64,000 nucleotides of DNA, from positions 1 through 64,000 of the forward strand of contig CALALS010000173.1 of NCBI GenBank assembly GCA_937925525.1. Reading direction: 5' to 3'. This document shows positions 42,251 through 51,466 of the stretch, piece after piece (positions within the stretch are counted from its first letter, which is position 1; every line of letters starts with the position of its first letter). Origin of the DNA: an uncultured Flavobacteriales bacterium. GTDB taxonomy: Bacteria; Bacteroidota; Bacteroidia; Flavobacteriales_E; Vicingaceae. The notes under the pieces are model-generated. The model did not search any database. It was not told where the DNA came from and saw only the letters and a program-made list of their open reading frames with translations. The position numbers and the translations under genes are program-made.

Positions 42251-42822
42251 TTGGATTTAATTATTTTTTCGTGCACAAGCTCGCCTTTTGAAAAAGTTCT
42301 AACTCTTATAAGTTTTCCATCAACATCCCAGTAATTCCATGTGCCATTAGGAAATCCGTCTAAAAAATACCCGTCTTGCCACTTTTTCCCATTGGCATGT
42401 GTTACAAAATAATAACCATTTCTTGAGCCATTAGTATAGGTATATTGTATTAAAACACTTCCGTCAGTATTGTTAAAGTACTTTTCCTCACCGTGCAAAA
42501 CCCCTCTTCTAAAGTTTATTTCTTTTGACTTTTTACCCGATGAACTATAGCTAACCCAAGGACCTTCTTGAATTCCTCCCTCTACTTTCCCTTCTATTTT
42601 TAATTTGGTTTTTTCTTTATCATAATAAACTTTCCACCAGCCATCTGCCACTCCTTTTTTCATAATAAATCGCTCTAAGTAGCTATCTACATCTTCTCCC
42701 ACAATAAGGTAAACTTTTTTCATGTAGGTAGTATCACCGTAAGTAATCCTGAACTCTTCTTGAGAAAAAGCACTTAGCCCAAAGCTCAGAAGAAAAAATA
42801 AACTTAAAAAAGGTCTTGCCAT
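42247..42822 (-). CDS. Exported YwqK/MORN-like repeat protein, small
   Basis: Signal peptide (MARPFLSLFFLLSFGLSAFS) and about five repeats of the unit seen also at 17532 and 48783 (KLKIEGKVEGGIQEGPWVSY, HANGKKWQDGYFLDGFPNGT). The 191 residues may form a small beta sheet on the cell surface or in the periplasm. A TACCTTTG box at 42837-42830 places the transcript start almost on the ATG. Coupled by a 4-base overlap to the TraB-family gene. Confidence 0.8.
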   Translation of the reverse strand: MARPFLSLFFLLSFGLSAFSQEEFRITYGDTTYMKKVYLIVGEDVDSYLERFIMKKGVADGWWKVYYDKEKTKLKIEGKVEGGIQEGPWVSYSSSGKKSKEINFRRGVLHGEEKYFNNTDGSVLIQYTYTNGSRNGYYFVTHANGKKWQDGYFLDGFPNGTWNYWDVDGKLIRVRTFSKGELVHEKIIKSK

Positions 42823-42847
42823 AAGTTTACAAAGGTATTAAAAAGAG

Positions 42848-42855
42848 TACATTTG
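42848..42855 (+). promoter_or_regulatory. -7 promoter element of the deacetylase gene
   Basis: TACATTTG fits TAnnTTTG. Transcription would start near 42862, so translation most likely starts at GTG 42890. It is back-to-back with the box serving the minus-strand gene. Confidence 0.55.
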
Positions 42856-42889
42856 AAACAGATAGTTGTTTTATTTAACATCAAGAAAA

Positions 42890-43501
42890 GTGTATTTAGT
42901 TAAAACACCATATTTAGTCAAAAAGTACTTTTCAAAATTTACTTGGGATGTACCCGCATCTAAAAAGGCTGTTTTCCTTACGTTTGATGATGGGCCAACT
43001 CCCGGAGTAACTGATTTTGTGTTGGATGAGCTTGACAAATATCAAGCCAAAGCAACATTCTTTTGTATAGGGGAAAAAGTTGTGCAACACCACACATTGT
43101 TTGAGCAAATAAAAACAAAAGGCCATACTGTGGCTAACCATACTTTTTCGCATGTGAATGGGAATCAAACCTCCAAAGAAGACTATTTAGAGGACTTCCA
43201 AAAATGTGAGGATACATTTACCGCTAAACTATTTAGACCACCTTATGGAAAAATAACAAAGCCTGAATATGACGAGATATTAAAGACGCATCAAATTATT
43301 ATGTGGGATGTTTTAAGCGGAGATTTTGACCAAAATATATCAAAGGAAAAGTGTTGGAAAAATGTCAGAGAAAACACAAACGGAGGCTCTATAATCGTTT
43401 TTCACGATAGTGAAAAGGCAAAAGAAAAACTGCTTTATACCTTACCCAAAACACTAGAATATTTTTCTAATAAAGGGTTTGTATTTAAACAACTTCAATA
43501 A
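42890..43501 (+). CDS. Polysaccharide deacetylase (NodB/CE4 family)
   Basis: Start set at GTG 42890 (MYLVKTPYLVKKYFSKFTWD), the usual N-terminus in related Bacteroidota proteins; a TTG at 42866 is only 4 bases beyond the expected transcript start. CE4 motifs follow: motif 1 VFLTFDDGPTPG, motif 2 HTVANHTFSH, motif 3 LFRPPYGKI, motif 4 MWDVLSGDFD and motif 5 IIVFHDSEKA. About 204 residues, no signal peptide or membrane anchor. It should remove acetyl groups from a sugar polymer such as peptidoglycan or a surface glycan. Confidence 0.92.
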   Translation: MYLVKTPYLVKKYFSKFTWDVPASKKAVFLTFDDGPTPGVTDFVLDELDKYQAKATFFCIGEKVVQHHTLFEQIKTKGHTVANHTFSHVNGNQTSKEDYLEDFQKCEDTFTAKLFRPPYGKITKPEYDEILKTHQIIMWDVLSGDFDQNISKEKCWKNVRENTNGGSIIVFHDSEKAKEKLLYTLPKTLEYFSNKGFVFKQLQ

Positions 43502-43503
43502 AA

Positions 43504-43523
43504 AAAGCGACCGAAGTCGCTTT
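43504..43523. terminator. Bidirectional rho-independent terminator
   Basis: Perfect 8-base stem AAAGCGAC / GTCGCTTT with a CGAA loop and A and T runs on both sides, between two convergent genes. Confidence 0.9.
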
Positions 43524-43527
43524 CCTT

Positions 43528-43998
43528 TTAATGTTTTTCCATGTGGTGATGCTTTTCTCTGGCTGCTCTTTTTTCAGCATGAAGCTCTTTCATTTTAACT
43601 CTTTGTTCTGCAGTTAAAATTTTATTTACTTGTTGGTGATGAACAAACTTAAGTTTTTCTTTCTGTGCTTTCAGTGCATAAATTTCATCGATTAGTGTAT
43701 TTGCTTCATCAATGTTTGCATTTTCATCTTCTTTAAGTTCCTGAAGCCTTGCTTCTTTTTCTTTTAGCTCATTTTTTATTGGCTCAATATCTTCTTTTTG
43801 TGTTTTTCTTATTTCCTTCATTTGAACCTTTTGTTCTTCAGTAAGGTTTAATTCTTTCATGAGTTCTTCATGATGCTTTTTGTGCAGTTCTTCTTTATTG
43901 TCAGAAGGAGCATAGGATTCTTTAGTGTTTTGCGCATTTATTGTAATGATGCTTCCTAAAAAGAATAAAAGGGCAGCAGATAAGTTTATTGTTTTCAT
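43528..43998 (-). CDS. Periplasmic Spy/CpxP-like helical protein
   Basis: Signal peptide (MKTINLSAALLFFLGSIITINA) and a wholly helical, very charged body with two LTxxQ-like motifs (LNLTEEQKVQMKEIRKTQKE and ILTAEQRVKMKELHAEKR), the mark of Spy/CpxP-type envelope chaperones. The C-terminus is rich in histidine (EKHHHMEKH) and may bind metal. Likely an envelope-stress or metal-responsive chaperone. Monocistronic. Confidence 0.8.
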   Translation of the reverse strand: MKTINLSAALLFFLGSIITINAQNTKESYAPSDNKEELHKKHHEELMKELNLTEEQKVQMKEIRKTQKEDIEPIKNELKEKEARLQELKEDENANIDEANTLIDEIYALKAQKEKLKFVHHQQVNKILTAEQRVKMKELHAEKRAAREKHHHMEKH

Positions 43999-44061
43999 AA
44001 AGATTAATTTAAAATTTAATTTTTTATTGACATGAACTATGCCAAAGCCTAAAGTTAACGA

Positions 44062-46593
44062 TTATAATTCAAATTTAGTGCTAATCTTAACTCCAAAAGG
44101 TCTGGCGCCATTTCCTAAATGCGTGACTCTATGAACAAAGTCTATTCTTACAAAGCGCAAAATGTTAGAAACTCCATACCCTAATTCAATATAAGGCAAG
44201 TCTTGAAGGCTTTTAAATAAGGGAACAGGCACACCAGCTTTAATTGTCTTTAATGGAAAGCCATTAGAGTCATAAAGTGGAACCAAGTTCAGGTTATCTT
44301 GGCTAATAGAGCCGTAAAGAATGTTTGAGGTAGCAAAAAATCGCCAGTCTAGTTTTTTAATCAACGGTATACGATTGCTAATTAAACCATCAAATTTGTG
44401 AGTAAGTCGCAACGAAACATACTTATCGCTTACAAACTCAGAAATATCCATTTGGTTAAACGATTTGGTATTATAGAAAGGGGTTATGTTTCCCAAATGA
44501 TTTTCTAAAAGAGGATATGGAACGCTTGATGGAATAAATGCGGTTTCAAGCTCGTATTGTGTCCTTCCAAAAATACCAACCCTAACATTTTGCTCAATTA
44601 ACAACATGTATTTTCTAAGCGAAATGTTGCTATTAAAAACACCCTTTAAGCCTTCAGAAAAACGGAGAGTAATAATGGGGTACTGGCCTGTTCCAAAACT
44701 AACTCTTGCGTTATCGTTTTGCAGTAGCTTTTCTTTAAATGCAATTCGAAATTCTAATTCAATTTCACTTGTGGTAAATGTTCGAGCGGTTTCATACAAA
44801 CCGGACTCAATAGAACTTGGTTTAAAATACTCAAAGCTGTAAAGCGGGTCAAAGTTTCTATTCCTAAAAGATATTTTGGAGGTAAATCCCTTAACAATAT
44901 CCATTTGTAAATAAACTCTACTTAACGTATGCCAATAGGGGTTGCTAACATTTCCCCAACGATTGGAGGCAATAAAAAGCGTGTTTTTTTCATCTAAATC
45001 AGAGCGCCAAATTCCTACCCTATCAAGATCTTCTTTTCTCTCAACTCCTCCAACCAGCCATTTACTTCTGTTAAAAATATAATCTGCTCCCACCGAATAC
45101 TTCAGCCTTTCATCTAAAGTGCCGTAAGCTAAATAACCTTTAATGGTTGCAGAGCGGCTAAATTTATAGTTGGTTTTAAAACCCAATTGAAAACGATGGT
45201 TCTCAATTCTGTTCCATGCATATAAATATGGGTAAGGACCGACATCAAACTTTCCAATTCTTTTGTATCCGTTTATAACGATATCGGCAATTTCAACATA
45301 AGTTCTAACGACCGGTAAATTGTTGATGGTATCAATTAAATTATAAACGACTTTGTCGTATTGAGTTAACGAGTCGGGTCGGTTTTCTTCCCAAAATTTT
45401 TCGTCTTTTAACATGGCTTGTTCGTCAACCGTAACAGGCTCTTCATAAAACTTAGCATCTTTAGGCTCATTGATTATAAAGTTTCTGTTAGAAACATAAA
45501 ACTTTGCCAACATGCCCGCCCAGTCATCACGTATTTCTCCCACATCAATAACAATTCTTGATTTTGACGGAAGCCAGGCGCCACCTGTAACTACGTTTTC
45601 ATACTCCTGTTGAAGAACAATTTTTTCAATAAAGTTAAGGTTGGCTGTTTTGTCTATCTTCACGTCAATTTGCTTAATAGCATAAGATGAGTCTGCAATC
45701 CACATTGTACCTGTGAATGCTAAATCTTCCGGATTTTTTGGCTTGAAAGAAATACGATAACACAAATTATTACCAACTAACTCAGCAACATTAACTAATT
45801 CATACTCATAAAACGCCCTCCAACTATCGGCAATAGGAGAAACAAAGTCTTTGTCTACAATTTTTAACCAGTTTTGGTAAAAGTTATATTGCTGAAAAGA
45901 GGTTCCGATTAGCTGAGATACATAAGTGCCGTCTTCAACAGCAATTCCTGTTAATTTGGTTTTTTTAATGACTTCTTTTTTTCTTTCAGGGCTGGTGGTA
46001 TAGTAAAACTCTGAAAGTGATTCTGAAAAGAAAACCGGCATAATTGGCCTTCCGTCTTCCCCTTTAAGTTTTGAAATGCTGTCAATGACTGAAATTACTT
46101 TTTTAACGGGCTTTTTCTTTCTAAACTTGTCGGTAATATTATCAACATCCAACTCAATTTTTGTATAGGAATCATACTGATAGGCGTTAAGGCTTCTTGG
46201 GTCGTTACTCTTCTTATTGTCAATTACCTTTCTTAAAATAGCCCAAGCAGGGTTTTCTCCTTTGGCGGAAACGGTAAATGCTTCAATGTTTATTACATCA
46301 GCAGTTAAATAGAAAGTAATGTTTTGCGTTTTTCCTTTAATTATTTTTTTAGCCAATGGCTTATAGCCAATATATGAAGCAACAAGAGAATCTCCGGGAT
46401 GAGAGGTTTTAAGCTCAAACTGACCTTCAAAGTTTGTGGATGTGCCTACCGTAGTATTTTTAAAAAAGACGCTTGCAAATGGAATTCCCTCTCCTGTGGT
46501 TTGATCAATTACTTTTCCTGTAATAATTGTTTCTTGCCCAATGGCTTGCAAAAACAAAAGTGCCGAAACAAAGAGAGAGCAAGCAATTTTCAT
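44062..46593 (-). CDS. DUF5686 outer-membrane protein with carboxypeptidase-regulatory-like domain
   Basis: A signal peptide (MKIACSLFVSALLFLQAIG) leads to a CarboxypepD_reg-like domain (residues 25-105, ITGKVIDQTTGEGIPFASVF), then the DUF5686 region to the end, rich in beta strands that look like a barrel (for example AYGTLDERLKYSVGADYIFN and the final strand KISTKFEL). 843 residues is typical. The last residue is leucine rather than phenylalanine. The family sits in the Bacteroidota outer membrane and its substrate is unknown; it resembles TonB-receptor relatives without a plug. Confidence 0.88.
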   Translation of the reverse strand: MKIACSLFVSALLFLQAIGQETIITGKVIDQTTGEGIPFASVFFKNTTVGTSTNFEGQFELKTSHPGDSLVASYIGYKPLAKKIIKGKTQNITFYLTADVINIEAFTVSAKGENPAWAILRKVIDNKKSNDPRSLNAYQYDSYTKIELDVDNITDKFRKKKPVKKVISVIDSISKLKGEDGRPIMPVFFSESLSEFYYTTSPERKKEVIKKTKLTGIAVEDGTYVSQLIGTSFQQYNFYQNWLKIVDKDFVSPIADSWRAFYEYELVNVAELVGNNLCYRISFKPKNPEDLAFTGTMWIADSSYAIKQIDVKIDKTANLNFIEKIVLQQEYENVVTGGAWLPSKSRIVIDVGEIRDDWAGMLAKFYVSNRNFIINEPKDAKFYEEPVTVDEQAMLKDEKFWEENRPDSLTQYDKVVYNLIDTINNLPVVRTYVEIADIVINGYKRIGKFDVGPYPYLYAWNRIENHRFQLGFKTNYKFSRSATIKGYLAYGTLDERLKYSVGADYIFNRSKWLVGGVERKEDLDRVGIWRSDLDEKNTLFIASNRWGNVSNPYWHTLSRVYLQMDIVKGFTSKISFRNRNFDPLYSFEYFKPSSIESGLYETARTFTTSEIELEFRIAFKEKLLQNDNARVSFGTGQYPIITLRFSEGLKGVFNSNISLRKYMLLIEQNVRVGIFGRTQYELETAFIPSSVPYPLLENHLGNITPFYNTKSFNQMDISEFVSDKYVSLRLTHKFDGLISNRIPLIKKLDWRFFATSNILYGSISQDNLNLVPLYDSNGFPLKTIKAGVPVPLFKSLQDLPYIELGYGVSNILRFVRIDFVHRVTHLGNGARPFGVKISTKFEL

Positions 46594-46650
46594 ACAAAGA
46601 TTTTCTAATACAAGTTTAAAATAAAAAAGGAAAACGGAAAAGGAAATTAA

Positions 46651-48258
46651 CTATTTCAACTCTTTTAAGGCGCGTTCAATTACTTTGTCGTTTTTATTCA
46701 TTACAAGGTAAAAACCTTCAGAACCGTAGAGATGTCTGGCCATGTCTGCCTTAATTCTACTTTTGATAATGTTCATGGAAAATGCTAAACCTTTTTCGTC
46801 TTTTGGAACAGACTTGCTTTCTGCAAAAGAGACAAAGTCTTTAATTATTTCTGAAGACAAGTAAAACTCATCTGAAAACTCATCTACATTTTTGTACTTC
46901 TTAAATCGAGCTTTGTTTTTGTCAATGAAATCAAAAGCAAACTGGTCAAAAACACCACCATAAAGAAGCTTAGATAAGTAATCAGAACGACCGGAAGTGT
47001 CTAGCGGAACAAAAATATCCGGCATAATGCCGCCCCCACCATACACTACTCGCCCTTTTGGAGTATAAAACTTAAGAGAATCAATAAATTTTATGCTGTC
47101 AGCCGATAAATGCTCTCCTCTGGCAAACCTGTCATAGGCCTCTTGACGATATGAAGACTTCCCTTCTTCATAAGATTTTTGAATACATCTGCCTGTTGGG
47201 GTATAATAACGGGCAACAGTTAACCTAACGGCAGAACCATCGGGAAAAACCAACTGTTCCTGAACTAAGCCTTTTCCAAACGAGCGCCTTCCTAACACAA
47301 GCCCTCTATCATTATCTTGAATGGCTCCGGCTAAAATTTCACTGGCAGAAGCTGAGTTTTCGTCAATTAAAACAGCTACATTGGTGCTTTCTAAAATACC
47401 GCTTCCGCTGGCATAATAGGATGATTTTGAACGAGAGCGACCTTCAGTATAAACGATTAATTTACCACTTTTTAAAAACTCATCAACAATATCGGCAGCT
47501 GCGTTTAATACTCCTCCACCGTTTCCTCTTAAATCAATAATAATGCTTTCCATTTTTTTATCTAAAAGCTTATTAATCGCCACCATAAATTCTTCATGGG
47601 TGTTTTTTGCAAAACGACTGATTTTAACATAGCCAACTTTTTTTGAAAGCATATAAGAAGCATCAATACTGTTAATGGGAATACTGCCTCTTGTAATTTT
47701 AAACTTAAGTTCTTTTGTAGAGTTTTTCCGGTAAACATATACGTCAACCTCTGTTCCTCTTGGGCCTTTAAGCTTTTTTATTACCTCACTATTGTTTATT
47801 TCTATTCCTGCAATATCAAAACTATCAACGCGAATAATTCTGTCTCCGGACATAAGACCTACCTTTTCTGAAGGCCCTCCACTGATAACAGAAATTACCA
47901 CTACGGTGTCTTCTACAATTCTAAACTCAACCCCAATGCCATCAAAATTTCCTTCCAACGGCTCATTCATTTCACCAAAATCTTCAGGCGGAATATAGTA
48001 CGAGTGTGGATCTAAGTCTTGAAGTAAAAGCTGTATGCTTTTTTCTTCTAGTTCTCTAGCCTCAATAGAGTCAACATAAGAATCTTCTATGTATAGGAAA
48101 ATTTCATTTAGTTTGTTGGTGGGCTTGTTTTTTCCTTGATATATAATGGTTGCGTAATCAGAACCTGATAAAAAGCGCCCTAAAAAAACCCCTACAACAA
48201 TAGCTAAAGCGATTAGTATGGGAAACACTAAAAGAAGTTGATATTGTTTTTTATTCAT
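46651..48258 (-). CDS. C-terminal processing peptidase, S41 family (CtpA/Prc-like)
   Basis: Membrane-anchored periplasmic serine protease: signal anchor (LLLVFPILIALAIVVGVFLG), a PDZ domain (about residues 95-180, GGPSEKVGLMSGDRIIRVD) and the S41 catalytic core with the serine in ENSASASEILAGA and the lysine in GRRSFGKGLVQ. 535 residues fits the family. It processes or degrades exported proteins by their C-termini. Overlaps the dCMP deaminase gene by 8 bases. Confidence 0.94.
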   Translation of the reverse strand: MNKKQYQLLLVFPILIALAIVVGVFLGRFLSGSDYATIIYQGKNKPTNKLNEIFLYIEDSYVDSIEARELEEKSIQLLLQDLDPHSYYIPPEDFGEMNEPLEGNFDGIGVEFRIVEDTVVVISVISGGPSEKVGLMSGDRIIRVDSFDIAGIEINNSEVIKKLKGPRGTEVDVYVYRKNSTKELKFKITRGSIPINSIDASYMLSKKVGYVKISRFAKNTHEEFMVAINKLLDKKMESIIIDLRGNGGGVLNAAADIVDEFLKSGKLIVYTEGRSRSKSSYYASGSGILESTNVAVLIDENSASASEILAGAIQDNDRGLVLGRRSFGKGLVQEQLVFPDGSAVRLTVARYYTPTGRCIQKSYEEGKSSYRQEAYDRFARGEHLSADSIKFIDSLKFYTPKGRVVYGGGGIMPDIFVPLDTSGRSDYLSKLLYGGVFDQFAFDFIDKNKARFKKYKNVDEFSDEFYLSSEIIKDFVSFAESKSVPKDEKGLAFSMNIIKSRIKADMARHLYGSEGFYLVMNKNDKVIERALKELK

Positions 48259-48685
48259 CAGAATCTAAGTTTGGGATGTGTTTTAGCTCTACTCCGGCTT
48301 TTTTAAGAAACTCAAGACCTTCTGTATCTTTGTATTCTATGTGATAAACCACTCTGGTTATTCCCGACTGGTGAACAAGTTTACTACAATCTTTGCAGGG
48401 AGAAAGAGTAATATAAAGAGTTGCGCCTCCACAGTTTTGAGTAGATTTTGCTACCTTTAAGATGGCGTTTGCCTCTGCATGTAACACATACCAGTGGGTT
48501 TCTCCTTCATCGTTTTCACAACAGTTTTCAAACCCGCTTGGTGTTCCGTTGTAACCATCCGAAATAATCATACGATCTTTAACGATGATAGCACCAACCT
48601 GCCTTCTTTTACAATAAGAAAGCTCTGCCCATTCTCTGGCCATTCTTAAGTAGGCTACATCATATTTATGTTGTTTGCTGTCCAT
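48251..48685 (-). CDS. dCMP deaminase (ComEB-like)
   Basis: Zinc-dependent cytidine/deoxycytidylate deaminase that makes dUMP for thymidylate synthesis. Start set at MDSKQHKYDVAYLRMAREWA (48685). The zinc site is HAEANAIL (His and catalytic Glu) with SPCKDCSKL (two Cys), and GYNGTPSGFENCCE is typical of dCMP deaminases. 144 residues. Shares 8 bases with ctpA downstream. Confidence 0.93.
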   Translation of the reverse strand: MDSKQHKYDVAYLRMAREWAELSYCKRRQVGAIIVKDRMIISDGYNGTPSGFENCCENDEGETHWYVLHAEANAILKVAKSTQNCGGATLYITLSPCKDCSKLVHQSGITRVVYHIEYKDTEGLEFLKKAGVELKHIPNLDSDE

Positions 48686-48782
48686 AAAGAGTTTGCAAAG
48701 ATAAGAAAGCAATTAGTTTCAAATAGTTTAATTACAATTGTGGAATAAAGTTTGATTAACATCTATATATAAAACAAAAAAC

Positions 48783-50315
48783 ATGCACCGTTTCACTTAC
48801 CTTTTTTTAAGCTTCTTTTTATCTTTTTTCTTAGACGTAAAAGCTACTGTTGAAAAATCAACACTTAGTCAAACCTGGATTCAAATACAAACAAATGAAG
48901 ACGGCTCAAAATCATACTACAATAAGCAACTTATTAATGAGAATGGAAACTATAAAGAAGTTGAGCTAGACTATCACACCTTTGTGTCTCGTCTTAATTT
49001 AGTTAATGACAGCAGTTATGAAAACAGCTATTTAAACTTTGAATATTCTGAATCAGATTATGGATTGCCGGCAAACTGGAATGGAAAATGGTGGTGTTCT
49101 AAAAAAAAGGACTCTACGTTTCTAAATCTTCAAACACAATTAAGCTTTTTGTATGGTTTTGATCCAATTGAAGGCTCAAACCTAACGCCTCCCGGGCCTA
49201 AAGAAATAGTTTTTAAATTTTACATCACCGAAATTTCCTCTGAAGTGTTAAAACTAGAATTAATAAACCAAGGATATTTTCGGCAGCGTAAACTGGAGTT
49301 TATTTCTGAAAAGCACTTTTTAAATGAATTAAAAAGAAAGCACAAAAAAGAAATAGACGAGTATAATGCCGTTTTTTACCAAGACTTAGAAATGAACAAT
49401 AAAAGAGAGATGAATCTTAACGGAAAGGTGTTTTCAGGCAAAGCAATTTGCTACTATGAAAATGGAAGGATATTTAAAAACCTAAACAAGCTTTTTATTC
49501 AAGAGTATAGCGAAGGAAAGCTAGATGGGGTGTCAACACATTTTTTTCCTCAAGGAAACATTCATGCTGAATACACTTATGCAAATGGAGAAAAAAACGG
49601 TAAATATGTTAGCTATAGCAATGTTAACGGAAAGTCAGTTAAATCTTATCAGGGAGAATTCAAGGATGGGGAAATGGATGGAGAGTTTACTTACTACGAT
49701 AAAAACGGCCACAGAACGACCGTTTCGCACTATAAACAAAGTAAGCAGCACGGGACTTTTTTAAGCTACAAGTATTATGAAGGAAAAGAGCTTAAAGTAG
49801 TTGAAGGACAATATGTAGAAGGAAGCAAAGACGGAGAGTGGCGCTATTACAATGAATCGGGAGAAAAAATAATTACAGAAACCTATGAAAATGGAAACCT
49901 GGTAAAAAAAGAAAAGGAAGTAGATTTTGAAGGAAAATGGAATGCAACCAAACAGATGGTAAATGAAAGCGGAGATGTTTGCTCCCAATATTCTTATTTA
50001 CTCAAGATTAATGAAAAAGGCCTAATATCTAAACATACTGGAGCAGAAAACTATCAAAATGCCGGCTTTATTGAACAAACAGCATCCATATTTAAGAAAT
50101 TCACCTTTGATTGGAGTGAAAACACAGAATATAGGTTTAAAAAAATAGATGATAACACTTATCAATTAACTAGAAACCACCCACCAAAACCACACCCTCA
50201 TTTATATAAAAAAAATGCGCCTACTTCAGACCCTGTTATAACACCAGAAGGGAACACAAAGGCTCCTTACAAAATTTGCGAAACGGAAGTTTGGACTTTT
50301 AAAAGGCTGAAGTAA
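48783..50315 (+). CDS. Exported YwqK/MORN-like repeat protein with unique flanking domains
   Basis: Signal peptide (MHRFTYLFLSFFLSFFLDV), an N-terminal region of about 200 residues without recognised similarity (AYVFKFYITEISSE-like beta strands after WNGKWWCSKKKD), then 6-7 YwqK units (about 215-380, for example GKAICYYENGRIFKNLNKLF and KDGEWRYYNESGEKI). A C-terminal lipocalin-like part (DFEGKWNATKQMVNESGDV onward) closes it. The last third may bind a ligand. Third protein of the repeat type in this window. Convergent with tRNA-Leu. Confidence 0.78.
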   Translation: MHRFTYLFLSFFLSFFLDVKATVEKSTLSQTWIQIQTNEDGSKSYYNKQLINENGNYKEVELDYHTFVSRLNLVNDSSYENSYLNFEYSESDYGLPANWNGKWWCSKKKDSTFLNLQTQLSFLYGFDPIEGSNLTPPGPKEIVFKFYITEISSEVLKLELINQGYFRQRKLEFISEKHFLNELKRKHKKEIDEYNAVFYQDLEMNNKREMNLNGKVFSGKAICYYENGRIFKNLNKLFIQEYSEGKLDGVSTHFFPQGNIHAEYTYANGEKNGKYVSYSNVNGKSVKSYQGEFKDGEMDGEFTYYDKNGHRTTVSHYKQSKQHGTFLSYKYYEGKELKVVEGQYVEGSKDGEWRYYNESGEKIITETYENGNLVKKEKEVDFEGKWNATKQMVNESGDVCSQYSYLLKINEKGLISKHTGAENYQNAGFIEQTASIFKKFTFDWSENTEYRFKKIDDNTYQLTRNHPPKPHPHLYKKNAPTSDPVITPEGNTKAPYKICETEVWTFKRLK

Positions 50316-50319
50316 AAAG

Positions 50320-50401
50320 TACCGAAGGTGGGAATCGAACCCACACACCAGAAGGTACACGATTTTGAGTCGTGCGCGTCTACCAATTCCGCCACTTCGG
50401 C
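50320..50401 (-). tRNA. tRNA-Leu (anticodon CAA)
   Basis: On the minus strand the gene starts GCCGAAGTGGCGGAATTGG and ends CCTTCGGTA. The acceptor stem GCCGAAG/CTTCGGT closes with one G-T pair at the end. The anticodon stem CACGA/TCGTG holds the loop CTCAAAA, so the anticodon is CAA, reading UUG. The T arm GTGGGTTCGATTCCCAC is perfect and a long variable arm fits leucine. CCA is not encoded. Confidence 0.95.
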
Positions 50402-50461
50402 AATTTGAGTGGGCGAAAATAGACAATAGAAATTACTACAACAAATAATCTGTTTGGTTTG

Positions 50462-50493
50462 TTTGGCAAAACGTAAATATATCGCTACATTTG
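50462..50493 (+). promoter_or_regulatory. Bacteroidota-type promoter of prs-rplY-pth
   Basis: TTTG (50462-50465) and TACATTTG (50486-50493) with a 20-base spacer fit the Bacteroidota consensus well. A TTG inside the box (50491) is therefore not the start of prs; ATG 50515 is. Confidence 0.7.
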
Positions 50494-50514
50494 CCACCCT
50501 TTTTTAAGAACGAA

Positions 50515-51444
50515 ATGGACCATAACACAAAATTTTTTTCCGGCAGAAACACGCTAGGCTTGGCTGAGCGAATAGCTGCAGCCTATGGAAAAGAATTGGG
50601 AAATGTTATTATCAATGAGTTTAGTGATGGAGAGTTTCAGCCATCTTTTGAAGAAACGGTTAGAGGAGATGATGTGTTTATCATTCAATCAACCAATCCT
50701 CCCTCAGATAATTTATTTGAATTGTTGCTCATGATAGATGCTGCTAAAAGAGCATCAGCAAATAGTATTGTAGCAGTAATGCCGTACTTTGGTTTTGCTC
50801 GTCAAGACAGAAAAGACAAACCAAGAGTTCCAATAGGCGCTAAAATGGTTGCTAACCTTTTATCTGCTGCCGGAGCAAACAGAATTATCACCATGGACTT
50901 ACATGCTGACCAAATTCAAGGCTTTTTTGAAGTTCCGGTTGACCATCTTTATGCTTCCACTATTTTCATTCCGTATATCGAAAGTTTAAAGCTAGAAAAC
51001 CTAACCATGGCTTCACCGGATTTAGGTGGTATGAAAAGAGCAAACGCTTATGCGAAACACCTGGGAGCAGAGGTGGTGGCTTGCTATAAGCAAAGAAAAA
51101 AAGCAAACGAGATTGAAAGCATGTTTTTAATTGGGGAAGTAAAAGACAGAAATATTGTTTTAGTAGATGATATGGTAGATACAGCCGGAACACTTACTAA
51201 AGCGGCAGACCTAATGATGGAGAATGGAGCATCAAGCGTTAGAGCGATATGTACACACGCTATTTTATCAGGAGGCGCTTACGAAAAAATTGAAAAATCA
51301 GCTATTACAGAATTAATAACAACAGACACTATTCCTTCAGAAAAAAACTCAAAAATAAAAGTACTTAGTTGTGCTGAATTATTTGCCGATGTGATTCAAC
51401 GATTAAAATCACATCAGTCTATCAGCTCAAACTTTATTTGTTAA
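50515..51444 (+). CDS. prs: Ribose-phosphate pyrophosphokinase (PRPP synthetase)
   Basis: Makes PRPP from ribose 5-phosphate and ATP for nucleotides, histidine, tryptophan and NAD. From ATG 50515 the length is 309 residues. Marks: FSDGEFQPSFEETVRG, the flexible loop FGFARQDRKDKPRVPI, metal motif TMDLHADQIQGFF and the PRPP loop IVLVDDMVDTAGTLTKA. First gene of an operon with rplY (22 bases on) and pth, an order common in bacteria. Confidence 0.97.
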   Translation: MDHNTKFFSGRNTLGLAERIAAAYGKELGNVIINEFSDGEFQPSFEETVRGDDVFIIQSTNPPSDNLFELLLMIDAAKRASANSIVAVMPYFGFARQDRKDKPRVPIGAKMVANLLSAAGANRIITMDLHADQIQGFFEVPVDHLYASTIFIPYIESLKLENLTMASPDLGGMKRANAYAKHLGAEVVACYKQRKKANEIESMFLIGEVKDRNIVLVDDMVDTAGTLTKAADLMMENGASSVRAICTHAILSGGAYEKIEKSAITELITTDTIPSEKNSKIKVLSCAELFADVIQRLKSHQSISSNFIC

Positions 51445-51466
51445 CCAATTAATCTATATACACACA

